Translations under genes and position numbers: made by a program | From: Lysobacter firmicutimachus | GTDB lineage: Bacteria; Pseudomonadota; Gammaproteobacteria; Xanthomonadales; Xanthomonadaceae | Assembly (NCBI RefSeq): GCF_037027445.1 | Contig: NZ_JBANDL010000002.1 | Span: 1,240,001 to 1,304,000, forward strand | Reading direction: 5' to 3' | Length of the DNA stretch: 64,000 nt | Notes under the pieces: generated by a model | Database searches by the model: none | What the model saw: only the letters and a program-made list of their open reading frames with translations | Told to the model about the DNA's origin: nothing | In this document: positions 37,123 through 49,764 of the stretch, piece after piece | Layout: each line of letters starts with the position of its first letter | Numbering within the stretch: position 1 is the first letter of the stretch

Positions 37123-37620
37123 ATGTCGATTTCGTCCCGCGCGCCGTGGCTGGCGGCCACGGCCCTGTTCAGTGCGTTCGCGGTAAGCGCCTGCATGGCC
37201 GCCGGAACGCCGCCGCCGTCAGGCGCCGCGCCCGCCCAACGCGCCCCGGCCCAGGTCGGCGCGCCGGTCGGCGCCGGCCCGTTCGCCCAATTCATCGTCA
37301 AGTACCGCGACAGCAGTGCGCCGCTGAAGCAGAAGGACCTGGTCCAGGCGCGGCTGAACCGCACCGCGGCCCAGGTGCCCGGCAAGCCGCTCAAGCTGAC
37401 CTGGAAGCACCGCATGGGCATCAACGCCGACGTGTTCGCGGTCGAGCCCGCGCTCGACGCCGCAGGCGCGCAACGCTTGATGCAGGTGTTCGCGGCCGAT
37501 CCGGACGTGCAGTTCATCGAGCCGGACAATCACATCGCGTTGGATCCGATCATTCGCGGACCGGCCATTCCGGGACCTGAAGTACGCAACCCGGAAGTGA
37601 TCGAGAAGAGCGACAAATAG
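37123..37620 (+). CDS. Lipoprotein consisting of an orphan S8 propeptide (inhibitor I9) domain
   Basis: A 165-residue protein with no catalytic domain. The N-terminus is a lipoprotein signal with lipobox Val21-Ser-Ala-Cys24. A Pro/Ala-rich linker (about 27-52) is followed at about 53-142 by a domain clearly homologous to the propeptides of the three S8 peptidases just upstream: FIVKYRDSS, LKLTWKHRMG and LMQVFAADPDVQFIEPDN match their FIVKYRDGS, LGLKHLRR and LMRQIAADPNVEYVEPN. The last 20 residues are Pro-rich and charged. AGGAG nine bases before ATG 37123 supports the start. Free-standing I9 domains elsewhere inhibit subtilases or act as folding chaperones in trans. Here a membrane anchor may protect the cell, or assist folding of its own peptidases; that is inference. 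Confidence 0.8.
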   Translation: MSISSRAPWLAATALFSAFAVSACMAAGTPPPSGAAPAQRAPAQVGAPVGAGPFAQFIVKYRDSSAPLKQKDLVQARLNRTAAQVPGKPLKLTWKHRMGINADVFAVEPALDAAGAQRLMQVFAADPDVQFIEPDNHIALDPIIRGPAIPGPEVRNPEVIEKSDK

Positions 37621-37670
37621 ACGCGAGTTGCGTTGCGATCAGCGCAGCGCGCCAAGAAAGAAGCATCCGC

Positions 37671-37697
37671 GAAACCCCGGCCCAGGCCGGGGTTTTG
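37671..37697 (+). terminator. Hairpin terminator behind the I9 lipoprotein
   Basis: AAACCCCGGC (37672-37681) pairs with GCCGGGGTTT (37686-37695) and runs into a short T stretch. Confidence 0.75.
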
Positions 37698-37802
37698 CAT
37701 TGTTAGGACGGCGCAAAAAACGTCTAAAAAGCGGCGGCAAGCGCGCGGAAAACGCTCAGGCGATGCGGTGCGGTTAGCGCGCCGCTCAGCAGTTTTCCGA
37801 TG

Positions 37803-37818
37803 CATGACCACAGTCACG
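37803..37818. promoter_or_regulatory. CRP/Clp-like site of the metzincin gene
   Basis: CATGACCACAGTCACG, an ATGA-N6-TCAC variant. It shares ATGCATGACCrCAGTCACGrA with the site before the M28 aminopeptidase gene (47598), so these two form a subgroup. Confidence 0.55.
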
Positions 37819-37848
37819 AACATGGCGTTCCGATCGCGGCGAACACCG

Positions 37849-37878
37849 TTGCCTGGGGATTCGCGCAGCCGCTAGCGT
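37849..37878 (+). promoter_or_regulatory. Candidate promoter of the metzincin gene
   Basis: TTGCCT, 18-bp spacer, TAGCGT, with the Clp-like dyad centred 38.5 bp upstream of the first base of the -35. The start codon lies 137 bp downstream of the -10. Confidence 0.58.
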
Positions 37879-38015
37879 CGTAGTGCGGGCGAGACGACGA
37901 ACTCGCGCGCAACCGACCGGACACGACGACGCGCCTGCGACGGCGCCGCCGCCGATGCGCCGGCGTTCGCCGCTTCGGCCGCCAGCGCGGCCTTCATCCA
38001 TCGGGGGTTCCACAA

Positions 38016-39935
38016 ATGTCCAACAGGTCCCATCGCCGCGCCTCGCGCGCGGTCCTCGCCGTACGCCTCACCGCGCTTGCCGCCGCCTTGGCCGCAGCGC
38101 CGGCCTTCGCCGCACAGCCTCTGTTCGTCGGCGACGCGCCGACCCCGCGCGCCGGCCTGAGCCGCGCCCAGAGCCTGGCCGCCGCGCCGGCCACCGCCGC
38201 GATGCAGCTCAAGCGCGCCAACGCCGCCGTGGTCAGCGCGGACACGCGCGAGATCGAACTGCAACTCGGTGCGCATCGGGTCAACGCCGTACTCGACCAG
38301 GCGCGCGATACCGGCCGCGGCAGCACCGTGTGGCTGGGCCACGTGCGCGAGACCGCCAAGGCGGCGGCGCGCGATGCGCGCGAAGTGCGCCACGACGAGC
38401 GTAACTCGGTCGCGCTGGTGCGACGCGGCAACGGCGTCACCGGCAACGTGCGCATCGACGGCCAGTTGTACCGCATCCGTCCGCTCGCCGACGGCAGCCA
38501 CGCGGTGGTCGAGGTCGACGAGACCCGCATGCCGCCGGACCACCCGCGCGGCTTCCGCGACTCGGACCTGCCGCAGTTCGCGATGGACGCCACGCCGACC
38601 GTGCGCAGCGCCTCCGGCGGCATCGGCGCGGCCGCGGTCGACCCGGGCGCGACTGCGACCATCCGCGTGCAGGTGGTCGCGACCAATCAGGCCGTGACCG
38701 CATACGGCGGCGACATGCAGGCGCTGGTCGAACTGGCGGTGGCCGAAAGCAACCAGGGCTACGCCAACTCCAACGTCGGCATCCAGCTGGAGCTGGCCAA
38801 CTACCGCACCGTCGAGTACACCTCGGCCGGCGACGGCCATTTCACCGACGAAGAACGCTTCGCCGATCCCAACGACGGCTACATGGACGACATCCATGCC
38901 AGCCGCGACGCCAACGCCGCCGACGTCAACGTGTTGATCATCAACGACGGCGGCAACTGCGGCCTGGCCCACTCGATCGGCTCGACCGCCGCGACCGCCT
39001 TCGCCACCGTCCACTACGACTGCGCCACCGGCTACTACAGCTTCGCCCACGAGATCGGCCACCTGCTGTCGGCGCGCCACGACCCCGCCGCCGACCCGAC
39101 CAACACGCCCTACGCTTACGGCCACGGCTATCGCTACGAGCCGGCCACCGGCAGCAAGTGGCGCACGATCATGGCTTACAACTGCAGCGGCGGCTGCCCG
39201 CGCCTGAACTACTGGTCGAACCCCGACGTGACCTACAACGGCGTGGCGATGGGCACCGCCGACCGCAACCACAATCAGCGCGTGCTGGTGCAGACCAAGG
39301 CGGCGATGGCCGCGTTCCGCGGCGCGCCGGGCGGCAACACCGCGCCGGTGGCGAACTTCAGCGCCTCGGCGAGCGGCCTGACGGTGAGCTTCACCGACAG
39401 CTCGACCGACAGCGACGGCAGCATCGTCTCGCGCAGCTGGAACTTCGGCGACGGCACCACGTCGACCGCGACCAGCCCGAGCAAGACCTACGCCGCGGCC
39501 GGCACCTACACCGTCACCCTGACCGTCACCGACGACGACGGCGCGACCCACACCAAGACCGCTTCGGTCACGGTCAGCGGCAGCGGCGTGCAGACCTACA
39601 CCAACGGCGCCGACGTCAACATTCCGGACAACAACGCCACCGGCGTGAGCAGCAGCATCGCGGTGTCCGGGCGCAGCGGCAACGCACCGAGCAATGCGCA
39701 GATCTCGGTCAACATCGTCCACCCGTACAAGGGCGACCTGATCGTCGACCTGATCGCGCCGGACGGTTCGGTGTACAACCTGCACAACCGCAGCGGCGGC
39801 AGCGCCGACAACGTCAGCGGCACCTTCACCAAGAACCTGTCGAGCGAGCCGCTCAACGGCACCTGGAAGCTGCGCGCCGCCGACCGCGCCGCGCAGGACG
39901 TCGGCAAGATCGACACCTGGAGCATCACCTTCTGA
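38016..39935 (+). CDS. Secreted metzincin metallopeptidase with PKD and P-domain
   Basis: A 639-residue zinc endopeptidase. Signal peptide is about 1-32, with a prodomain to about 205. The catalytic domain (about 210-435) has the metzincin zinc motif HEIGHLLSARHD with His345, Glu346, His349 and His355 and the Met-turn IMAYNC (Met386), most like reprolysin/M12B-type bacterial enzymes. A PKD domain lies at about 440-528 ([15 protein letters not shown]) and the P-domain at about 530-639. The last 593 bp (39343-39935) differ from the end of the next gene, a serine peptidase, at a single base, so the whole PKD-P cassette was copied recently. The ATG follows CGGGGGTTCCACAA. Confidence 0.93.
   Translation: MSNRSHRRASRAVLAVRLTALAAALAAAPAFAAQPLFVGDAPTPRAGLSRAQSLAAAPATAAMQLKRANAAVVSADTREIELQLGAHRVNAVLDQARDTGRGSTVWLGHVRETAKAAARDAREVRHDERNSVALVRRGNGVTGNVRIDGQLYRIRPLADGSHAVVEVDETRMPPDHPRGFRDSDLPQFAMDATPTVRSASGGIGAAAVDPGATATIRVQVVATNQAVTAYGGDMQALVELAVAESNQGYANSNVGIQLELANYRTVEYTSAGDGHFTDEERFADPNDGYMDDIHASRDANAADVNVLIINDGGNCGLAHSIGSTAATAFATVHYDCATGYYSFAHEIGHLLSARHDPAADPTNTPYAYGHGYRYEPATGSKWRTIMAYNCSGGCPRLNYWSNPDVTYNGVAMGTADRNHNQRVLVQTKAAMAAFRGAPGGNTAPVANFSASASGLTVSFTDSSTDSDGSIVSRSWNFGDGTTSTATSPSKTYAAAGTYTVTLTVTDDDGATHTKTASVTVSGSGVQTYTNGADVNIPDNNATGVSSSIAVSGRSGNAPSNAQISVNIVHPYKGDLIVDLIAPDGSVYNLHNRSGGSADNVSGTFTKNLSSEPLNGTWKLRAADRAAQDVGKIDTWSITF
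39343..39935 (+). repeat. PKD-P cassette, near-identical copy 1
   Basis: The 593 bp at 39343-39935 match 41641-42233 without gaps and with one difference (C at 39416, T at 41714). Identity begins at the PKD domain and stops just after the stop codon, exactly delimiting a C-terminal protein module. Confidence 0.97.
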
Positions 39936-42233
<2,298 letters not shown>

Positions 42234-42266
42234 TCGACCCGCGACCCTCGCACGGTTCGCGACAGC

Positions 42267-42296
42267 GCCCCCGGGCAACCCCGGGGGCTTTTTTTT
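42267..42296 (+). terminator. Rho-independent terminator of the variant S1 peptidase
   Basis: GCCCCCGGG (42267-42275) pairs with CCCGGGGGC (42280-42288), followed by eight T. In the following 42297-42582 I see no gene or clear motif. Confidence 0.92.
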
Positions 42297-42582
42297 GGGC
42301 GGCGCGCATCAGGGCAACCGCTGCCGCTCGTCGCGACGAAGGCGGCCGGCACCGGCGCGCCGCGGCCGCAAGCCGGTCCGTGGCTCGGAAGATCGCGAAA
42401 AAACGAAGAAAACAGGTGCCGAAACCGTCCTCGTCGGCGCCGCTCGTACCCCCCAACGCACCGCTCGCCGGCGAAGTTCCGCTGTCGTGTGCGCGCAGCG
42501 ACTTCATGAACGCGGACGGGTTCTCAGTTCCGATTTCCGCCCGCCGGTACCGATTTCAATCGAAACAAATCTTCGCCGTATG

Positions 42583-44870
<2,288 letters not shown>

Positions 44871-44893
44871 TCCACGCGGCTTGATCCGCACCG

Positions 44894-44923
44894 CGCCGCG
44901 GCTTTCGGGCCGCGGCGTTTTTT
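44894..44923 (+). terminator. Rho-independent terminator of the lysyl endopeptidase gene
   Basis: CGCCGCGGC (44894-44902) pairs with GCCGCGGCG (44909-44917), followed by six T. Confidence 0.9.
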
Positions 44924-45121
44924 CAGGGCGTCCGCACCGCGACGAGCGGACGCCGCCGGCCTCCGGCGCCGCAGCGGCGTTCTGCTGCGGATATCACGAA
45001 AGCGCATCGGCCGCGCGCCGCGCGGCGCTTGCCAGTGCGTCGCGTCCATCCACAGCATGGTTGCGGCGCGCTGCCCCGCGACGCTGCCTGCCCACCGCAC
45101 CGGTTCATGGAGAGTACCCCT

Positions 45122-47404
45122 ATGCGCATCCGATATGCCGCACTGCCGCTGTTGCTGGCCCTGTCCGCCGGCGCCGCGGCCGCCGAAGAGTTGCCGGTTT
45201 TCGTCACCGCCCATTACCAGAATCCCGCTCAGCTGCAGCGCATCGCTTCGCGCTTCCAGCACCTGATCGTCGACCGCAACGCCCGCACCGTGAAAGTCGA
45301 GGCGATGCCGGAGGATCTGGACGCGCTGCGCCGCGCCGGCCTGCGCTACGAGATCGACCGCGAAGGCACCGAAAAGCTGCAGCGTCTGCAGAGTGCGTTG
45401 CAAAGCTCGGCGCTCGGCATCAAGAGCATTCCCGGCTACGCCTGCTACCGCACGGTCGAAGAGACCTACCAGACCATGGACCAACTGGCGGCGAGCAAGC
45501 CGCAGCTGGCCAGCGTGCGCGTGATCGGCCCGAGCTGGCAGAAGACCCAGAGCGCCGGCAGCGGCTACGACATGAAGGTGCTGAAGCTGACCAATTCGGC
45601 CACCGACGCGGCGCTTCCGAACAAGCCGACCCTGGTCCTGTTCGGTTCGATCCACGCCCGCGAATACACGCCGGCCGAGACCGTCACCCGCTTCGCCGAG
45701 TGGCTGGCCAACGGCTACGGCAGCAACGACGAAGCGACCTGGCTGCTGGACAATTTCGCCTTCCAGTTCGTGCTGCAGGCCAACCCGGACGGGCGCAAGA
45801 AGGCCGAGGCCGGATCGTCCTGGCGCAAGAACGTCAACAACACCAACGGCAGCTGCAGCGCTTCGGCCTACGGCACCGATCTCAACCGCAACTTCCCCTA
45901 CCACTGGAACAGCGCCGCCGGCGGTTCCAGCGGCAACGCCTGCGCCGAGACCTACCGCGGCCCGACCGCGGCGTCGGAGCCGGAAACGCAGAACCTGATG
46001 CGTCTGGTCGCCGGCACCCGCGGCAGCAACGGCGTCTACACCGGCGGCATCTTCCCCGACCGTCGTCCCGACGACGTCAACACCGCCGCGCCGGAGGACT
46101 ACCAGGGCATCTTCATGGACATCCACAGCGCCGCGCAGTTGGTGCTGTGGTCCTGGGGCGACACCAGCAACCCGGCGCCGAACAGCGCCGCGCTGCGGGC
46201 CTTGGGCCGGCGCATGGCCTATCACAACAATTATCGTCCCCAGCAGTCGGACGAGTTGTACGCCACCGACGGCACCACCGACGACACCATGTACGGCTCG
46301 CTCGGCGTGCCGGCCTACACGATCGAGCTGGGCGTGTCGTTCTTCGAAAGCTGCAGCACCTTCACCGGCACCACCTTGCCGGACAACCTCAAGTCGCTGC
46401 GCTACGCCGCGCGCAGTCTTTGGGCGCCGTACAAGCTGCCGTCCGGTCCGGACACGGTCGCGGTCTCGGTGGCCTCGGCGACGGTGCCGGCCGGCACGCC
46501 GGTGTCGCTGACCGCGACGGTCGACGACAGCGTGTTCAACCACAGCAACGGTACCGAGCCGGTGCAGAACATCGCCTCGGCCCGGGCCTACCTCGACGCG
46601 CCGCCGTGGGCGGCCGGCGCGGTGTCGTACCCGCTCAACGCCAGCGACGGCAGCTTCAACGCCAGCCGCGAGACCGTCACCGGCAGCATCCCCACCACCG
46701 GTCTGGCGGCGGGCGTGCACACGCTGTACGTGCAAGGCACCGACGCGTCCGGCAAGCCGGGTACGCCGAACGCGGTGCGCTTCACCGTCGGCGGCACCGG
46801 CCCGGGCAACAACCCGCCGGTGGCGAACTTCAGTTCCTCGGCCAGCGGCCTGACGGTGAGCTTCACCGACAGCTCGACCGACAGCGACGGCAGCATCGTC
46901 TCGCGCAGCTGGAACTTCGGCGACGGCACCACGTCGACCGCGACCAGCCCGAGCAAGACCTACGCCGCGGCCGGCACCTACACCGTCACTCTGACCGTTA
47001 CCGACGACGACGGCGCGACTCACAGCAAGACCGCCTCGGTCACCGTCAGCGACGGCGGCGGCACCCAGACTTATCGCAACGACAACGACGTGCAGATCCT
47101 CGATAACGCCACCGTCGAGAGCAGCATCGCCGTGTCCGGCCGCAGCGGCAACGCGCCGAGCAACGCCTCGGTGTCGGTAACGATCTATCACACGTACAAG
47201 AGCGATATTAAAGTCGACCTGGTCGCGCCGGACGGCACGCTCTACAACCTGCACAACCGCACCGGCGGCAGCGCCGACAACGTCATCGGCACGTTCGTCA
47301 AGGACTTGTCCGGCGAAGCCCTCAACGGCACCTGGAAGTTGCGGGTCAACGACAACGCGACCCAGGACACCGGCCGCATCGACACCTGGAGCCTCACCTT
47401 CTGA
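45122..47404 (+). CDS. Secreted M14 zinc carboxypeptidase with PKD and P-domain
   Basis: A 760-residue exopeptidase. Signal peptide is about 1-21 with a propeptide to about 100. The M14 domain (about 105-435) has the zinc ligands His178 and Glu181 (HAREYTPAE) and His335 (DIHSAAQ), the substrate arginine region TDLNRNFPYHW and catalytic Glu402 (TIELG). A beta-rich extra domain follows at about 440-555 (VAVSVASATVPAGTPVSLTA), then PKD at about 562-645 and P-domain at about 648-760. It would trim peptides released by the endopeptidases of the island. GGAG lies about ten bases before ATG 45122. No clear Clp site was found upstream. Confidence 0.93.
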   Translation: MRIRYAALPLLLALSAGAAAAEELPVFVTAHYQNPAQLQRIASRFQHLIVDRNARTVKVEAMPEDLDALRRAGLRYEIDREGTEKLQRLQSALQSSALGIKSIPGYACYRTVEETYQTMDQLAASKPQLASVRVIGPSWQKTQSAGSGYDMKVLKLTNSATDAALPNKPTLVLFGSIHAREYTPAETVTRFAEWLANGYGSNDEATWLLDNFAFQFVLQANPDGRKKAEAGSSWRKNVNNTNGSCSASAYGTDLNRNFPYHWNSAAGGSSGNACAETYRGPTAASEPETQNLMRLVAGTRGSNGVYTGGIFPDRRPDDVNTAAPEDYQGIFMDIHSAAQLVLWSWGDTSNPAPNSAALRALGRRMAYHNNYRPQQSDELYATDGTTDDTMYGSLGVPAYTIELGVSFFESCSTFTGTTLPDNLKSLRYAARSLWAPYKLPSGPDTVAVSVASATVPAGTPVSLTATVDDSVFNHSNGTEPVQNIASARAYLDAPPWAAGAVSYPLNASDGSFNASRETVTGSIPTTGLAAGVHTLYVQGTDASGKPGTPNAVRFTVGGTGPGNNPPVANFSSSASGLTVSFTDSSTDSDGSIVSRSWNFGDGTTSTATSPSKTYAAAGTYTVTLTVTDDDGATHSKTASVTVSDGGGTQTYRNDNDVQILDNATVESSIAVSGRSGNAPSNASVSVTIYHTYKSDIKVDLVAPDGTLYNLHNRTGGSADNVIGTFVKDLSGEALNGTWKLRVNDNATQDTGRIDTWSLTF

Positions 47405-47439
47405 CCGGCGCTTTGCGCTTCATCGCCGTCGTCCAGAGC

Positions 47440-47470
47440 GAACCCCGGCTTCGGCCGGGGTTCGTGGTTT
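47440..47470 (+). terminator. Hairpin terminator of the carboxypeptidase gene
   Basis: GAACCCCGGC (47440-47449), TTCG loop, GCCGGGGTTC (47454-47463), followed by GTGGTTT. The UUCG tetraloop makes a very stable hairpin; the T-tract is imperfect. Confidence 0.75.
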
Positions 47471-47597
47471 GGGATGCGCGACGGCGCGGCGGCAGCGCGC
47501 CGCAGCGCTTTTCGATCATGGAAATAGAGAAAATTCCGGGGTTTCGCGCGCATACCGGCCATTCGCCGACGCACCGTAAGCGATTACGGTGCATATG

Positions 47598-47613
47598 CAT
47601 GACCGCAGTCACG
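47598..47613. promoter_or_regulatory. CRP/Clp-like site of the M28 aminopeptidase gene
   Basis: CATGACCGCAGTCACG, an ATGA-N6-TCAC dyad almost the same as the one before the metzincin gene (37803). Its centre is 39.5 bp before the first base of the -35. Confidence 0.55.
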
Positions 47614-47644
47614 GACGCGAATGTGCGCTAGAACAGGTTGTCGC

Positions 47645-47674
47645 TTGTCCGTCATATCGCAGCGCGCTTAGGGT
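47645..47674 (+). promoter_or_regulatory. Candidate promoter of the M28 aminopeptidase gene
   Basis: TTGTCC, 18-bp spacer, TAGGGT. The leader before the GTG start is about 163 nt. Confidence 0.55.
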
Positions 47675-47843
47675 CGAGTCCCGGGTGCCTCGGAACGTAT
47701 CCCCCGCACGTTCCGGCACCGCTTTCGCACCCGGCAACTCTTTCGCGACGGCCGCCTCGCGCCGCCGTCATCCCAGACCATCGCGTCCCTGCGCCGGTGC
47801 CCGCACGCACTCGGCCGGCGACGCCGAACCCAGGAGCGCTTTC

Positions 47844-49502
47844 GTGAACAAGCACGTCGCCCCGCTGCCCGCTCTGCTCGCTCTCGCTTTGTCCGCCGCT
47901 ATCGCGCCGGCCGCTGCGCAAACGCCCGCCGTCCCGGCCCATGTCCACGACCAGTCGCGGCTGAGCCCCGGCGAGGATCCGTTCAAGCCGGTGTTCATCG
48001 TCACCTCGCGCGCGACTTACGACGCCGGAGTCAAGACCCTGGCCAAGAATTCGCTCGGCGTGCAGAACGGCGCCGGTGCCAAGCTGGTGATCGCCGAACT
48101 CCAGACTCACCAGCTGACCGACGTGACCCATCACGTGCACGAGAAAGAGAAGCGCTGCGGCGGCTACATCGCCTTCGACAGCCGCGAAGAAGCCGAGGCT
48201 TTCGTCCGCAACGACCGCACCGCGCAGGCGATGGCGACCCAGTTCGCGACTTATACCATCGACAACCAGGCCACGGTGACGCCGTGGTTGAGCCAGGTCG
48301 CCGAAGCCAACATTCGCGGCACCATCAACCATCTGTCGACCTCGTACCCGAACCGCTACTACGCCTCCACCCACGGCCGCACTTCGGCGAGCTGGATCAA
48401 GGACAACTGGCTGAGCCTGGCCAACGGCCGCAGCGACGTCAGCGCCGAGCTCTATACCGGCTGCACGACCTGCTCGACCCAGCCTTCGGCGATTCTGACC
48501 ATCCAGGGCACCGACCTGCCGAACGAGGTGGTGGTGCTGGGTGCGCATCTGGATTCGATCTCCAGCACCGGCAGCGGCGATTCGATGAACGCGCCCGGCG
48601 CCGACGACGACGCCTCCGGCATCGCCACCCTGACCGAAGTCGCGCGCATCGCCTTGGCCAGCGGCTGGAAGCCCAAGCGCACGATCAAGTTCATGGGCTA
48701 CGCGGCCGAGGAAGTGGGCCTGCGCGGGTCCAAGGCGATCGCCACCGATTTCAAGAACCGCGGCATCAACGTGGTCGGCGTGCTGCAGCTGGACATGACC
48801 AACTACCGCACCAGCGGCACGCCGGAGGTGCGTCTGGTCAGCGACTACTCGAACGCGGCCCTGCAGCAGTTCCTGCGCGACCTGCATTCGACCTACCTCG
48901 GCGGCACCCTGGGCAGCTACACCTGCGGCTACGGCTGCTCCGACCACGCCTCCTGGACCTCGGCCGGCTTCCCGGCGGCGATCTACTTCGAAGGCGGCAC
49001 CAGCAGCGGCGGTTACTTCTCCTCGATCCACACGCCCAACGACAAGCTGTCCAACATGGGCAACTCGGCGAGCAACAGCGTGCCCTTCGCCAAGCTGGGC
49101 CTGGCCTTCCTGGGCGAGTTGGGCAAGACCGCCGGTACCGGTCCGGGCCCGGGTCCGGGCACGCAGACCTACACCAACGGCACCGACTACGCGATCAACG
49201 ACAACGCCACCGTCGACAGCCCGATCACCGTCTCCGGCCGGACCGGCAACGCGCCGAGCAGCGCTTCGGTGTCGGTGAACATCGTTCATACCTACCGCGG
49301 CGACCTGAAGGTCGATCTGGTCGCGCCGGACGGCTCGCTCTACAACATCAGCAACCGCGCCGGCGGCAGCGCCGACAACCTCAGCGGCACTTTCAACTTC
49401 AACCTGTCCAGCGAACCCCTCAACGGCACCTGGAAGCTGCGGGTGAACGACAACGCGAGCCAGGACACCGGGCGCATCGATACCTGGAGCATCACCTTCT
49501 GA
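47844..49502 (+). CDS. Secreted M28 leucyl-type aminopeptidase with P-domain
   Basis: A 552-residue two-zinc aminopeptidase. Signal peptide is about 1-25 (APAAA-QT), with an N-terminal prodomain to about 140. The M28 domain (about 145-420) shows the metal and catalytic residues of the Vibrio-type enzyme: His235 (GAHLDS), an Asp of GADDDASG (254-256), Glu289-Glu290 (AAEEVG), Asp317 (LDMTNY) and His396 (SIHTPND). A Cys pair in CGYGC near 361-365 is also typical. A Gly-Pro linker joins the P-domain (about 440-552); unlike the four genes before it, there is no PKD. The start is GTG at 47844 with AGGAG seven bases upstream; no better ATG exists. Confidence 0.93.
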   Translation: MNKHVAPLPALLALALSAAIAPAAAQTPAVPAHVHDQSRLSPGEDPFKPVFIVTSRATYDAGVKTLAKNSLGVQNGAGAKLVIAELQTHQLTDVTHHVHEKEKRCGGYIAFDSREEAEAFVRNDRTAQAMATQFATYTIDNQATVTPWLSQVAEANIRGTINHLSTSYPNRYYASTHGRTSASWIKDNWLSLANGRSDVSAELYTGCTTCSTQPSAILTIQGTDLPNEVVVLGAHLDSISSTGSGDSMNAPGADDDASGIATLTEVARIALASGWKPKRTIKFMGYAAEEVGLRGSKAIATDFKNRGINVVGVLQLDMTNYRTSGTPEVRLVSDYSNAALQQFLRDLHSTYLGGTLGSYTCGYGCSDHASWTSAGFPAAIYFEGGTSSGGYFSSIHTPNDKLSNMGNSASNSVPFAKLGLAFLGELGKTAGTGPGPGPGTQTYTNGTDYAINDNATVDSPITVSGRTGNAPSSASVSVNIVHTYRGDLKVDLVAPDGSLYNISNRAGGSADNLSGTFNFNLSSEPLNGTWKLRVNDNASQDTGRIDTWSITF

Positions 49503-49520
49503 TCGCTGTGTGCGGTCCGG

Positions 49521-49547
49521 CAGGCGCGGGCCCACGGCCCGCACCTG
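49521..49547 (+). terminator. Hairpin behind the M28 aminopeptidase gene
   Basis: CAGGCGCGGGCC (49521-49532) pairs with GGCCCGCACCTG (49536-49547) with one G-U pair and a three-base loop. There is no T-tract. It lies between convergent genes and may serve both. Confidence 0.55.
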
Positions 49548-49764
49548 CCGAAGCGGCGGTTGCGTCGGCATGAGGAGCCGGACGCGACGCTTTACCGCTG
49601 TTCCACGTTGTCGTAAGCGCCGGCGTTCGCCGCGCTGCGTACGCGTTTTCTGTGTCAGGCGCTGAAGCCTGGCGTCGCCACGCCGTCCCCCGGGCATCGT
49701 GAACGGACTTTTGTCGACGCTGCGCGACCGGCGCGACCGGCGCGACCGGCATGATACTGCGGGC

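Noticed and set aside
37123..37620. Truncated S8 pseudogene
   Set aside because: The orphan propeptide gene has its own ribosome site, a lipoprotein signal unlike its paralogues, a clean stop and a terminator. No remnant of a catalytic domain follows, so it is more likely a functional small protein.
44871..45121. Clp-like site before the M14 gene
   Set aside because: ATATCACG at about 44990 offers one half-site only, and no promoter with the island geometry follows.
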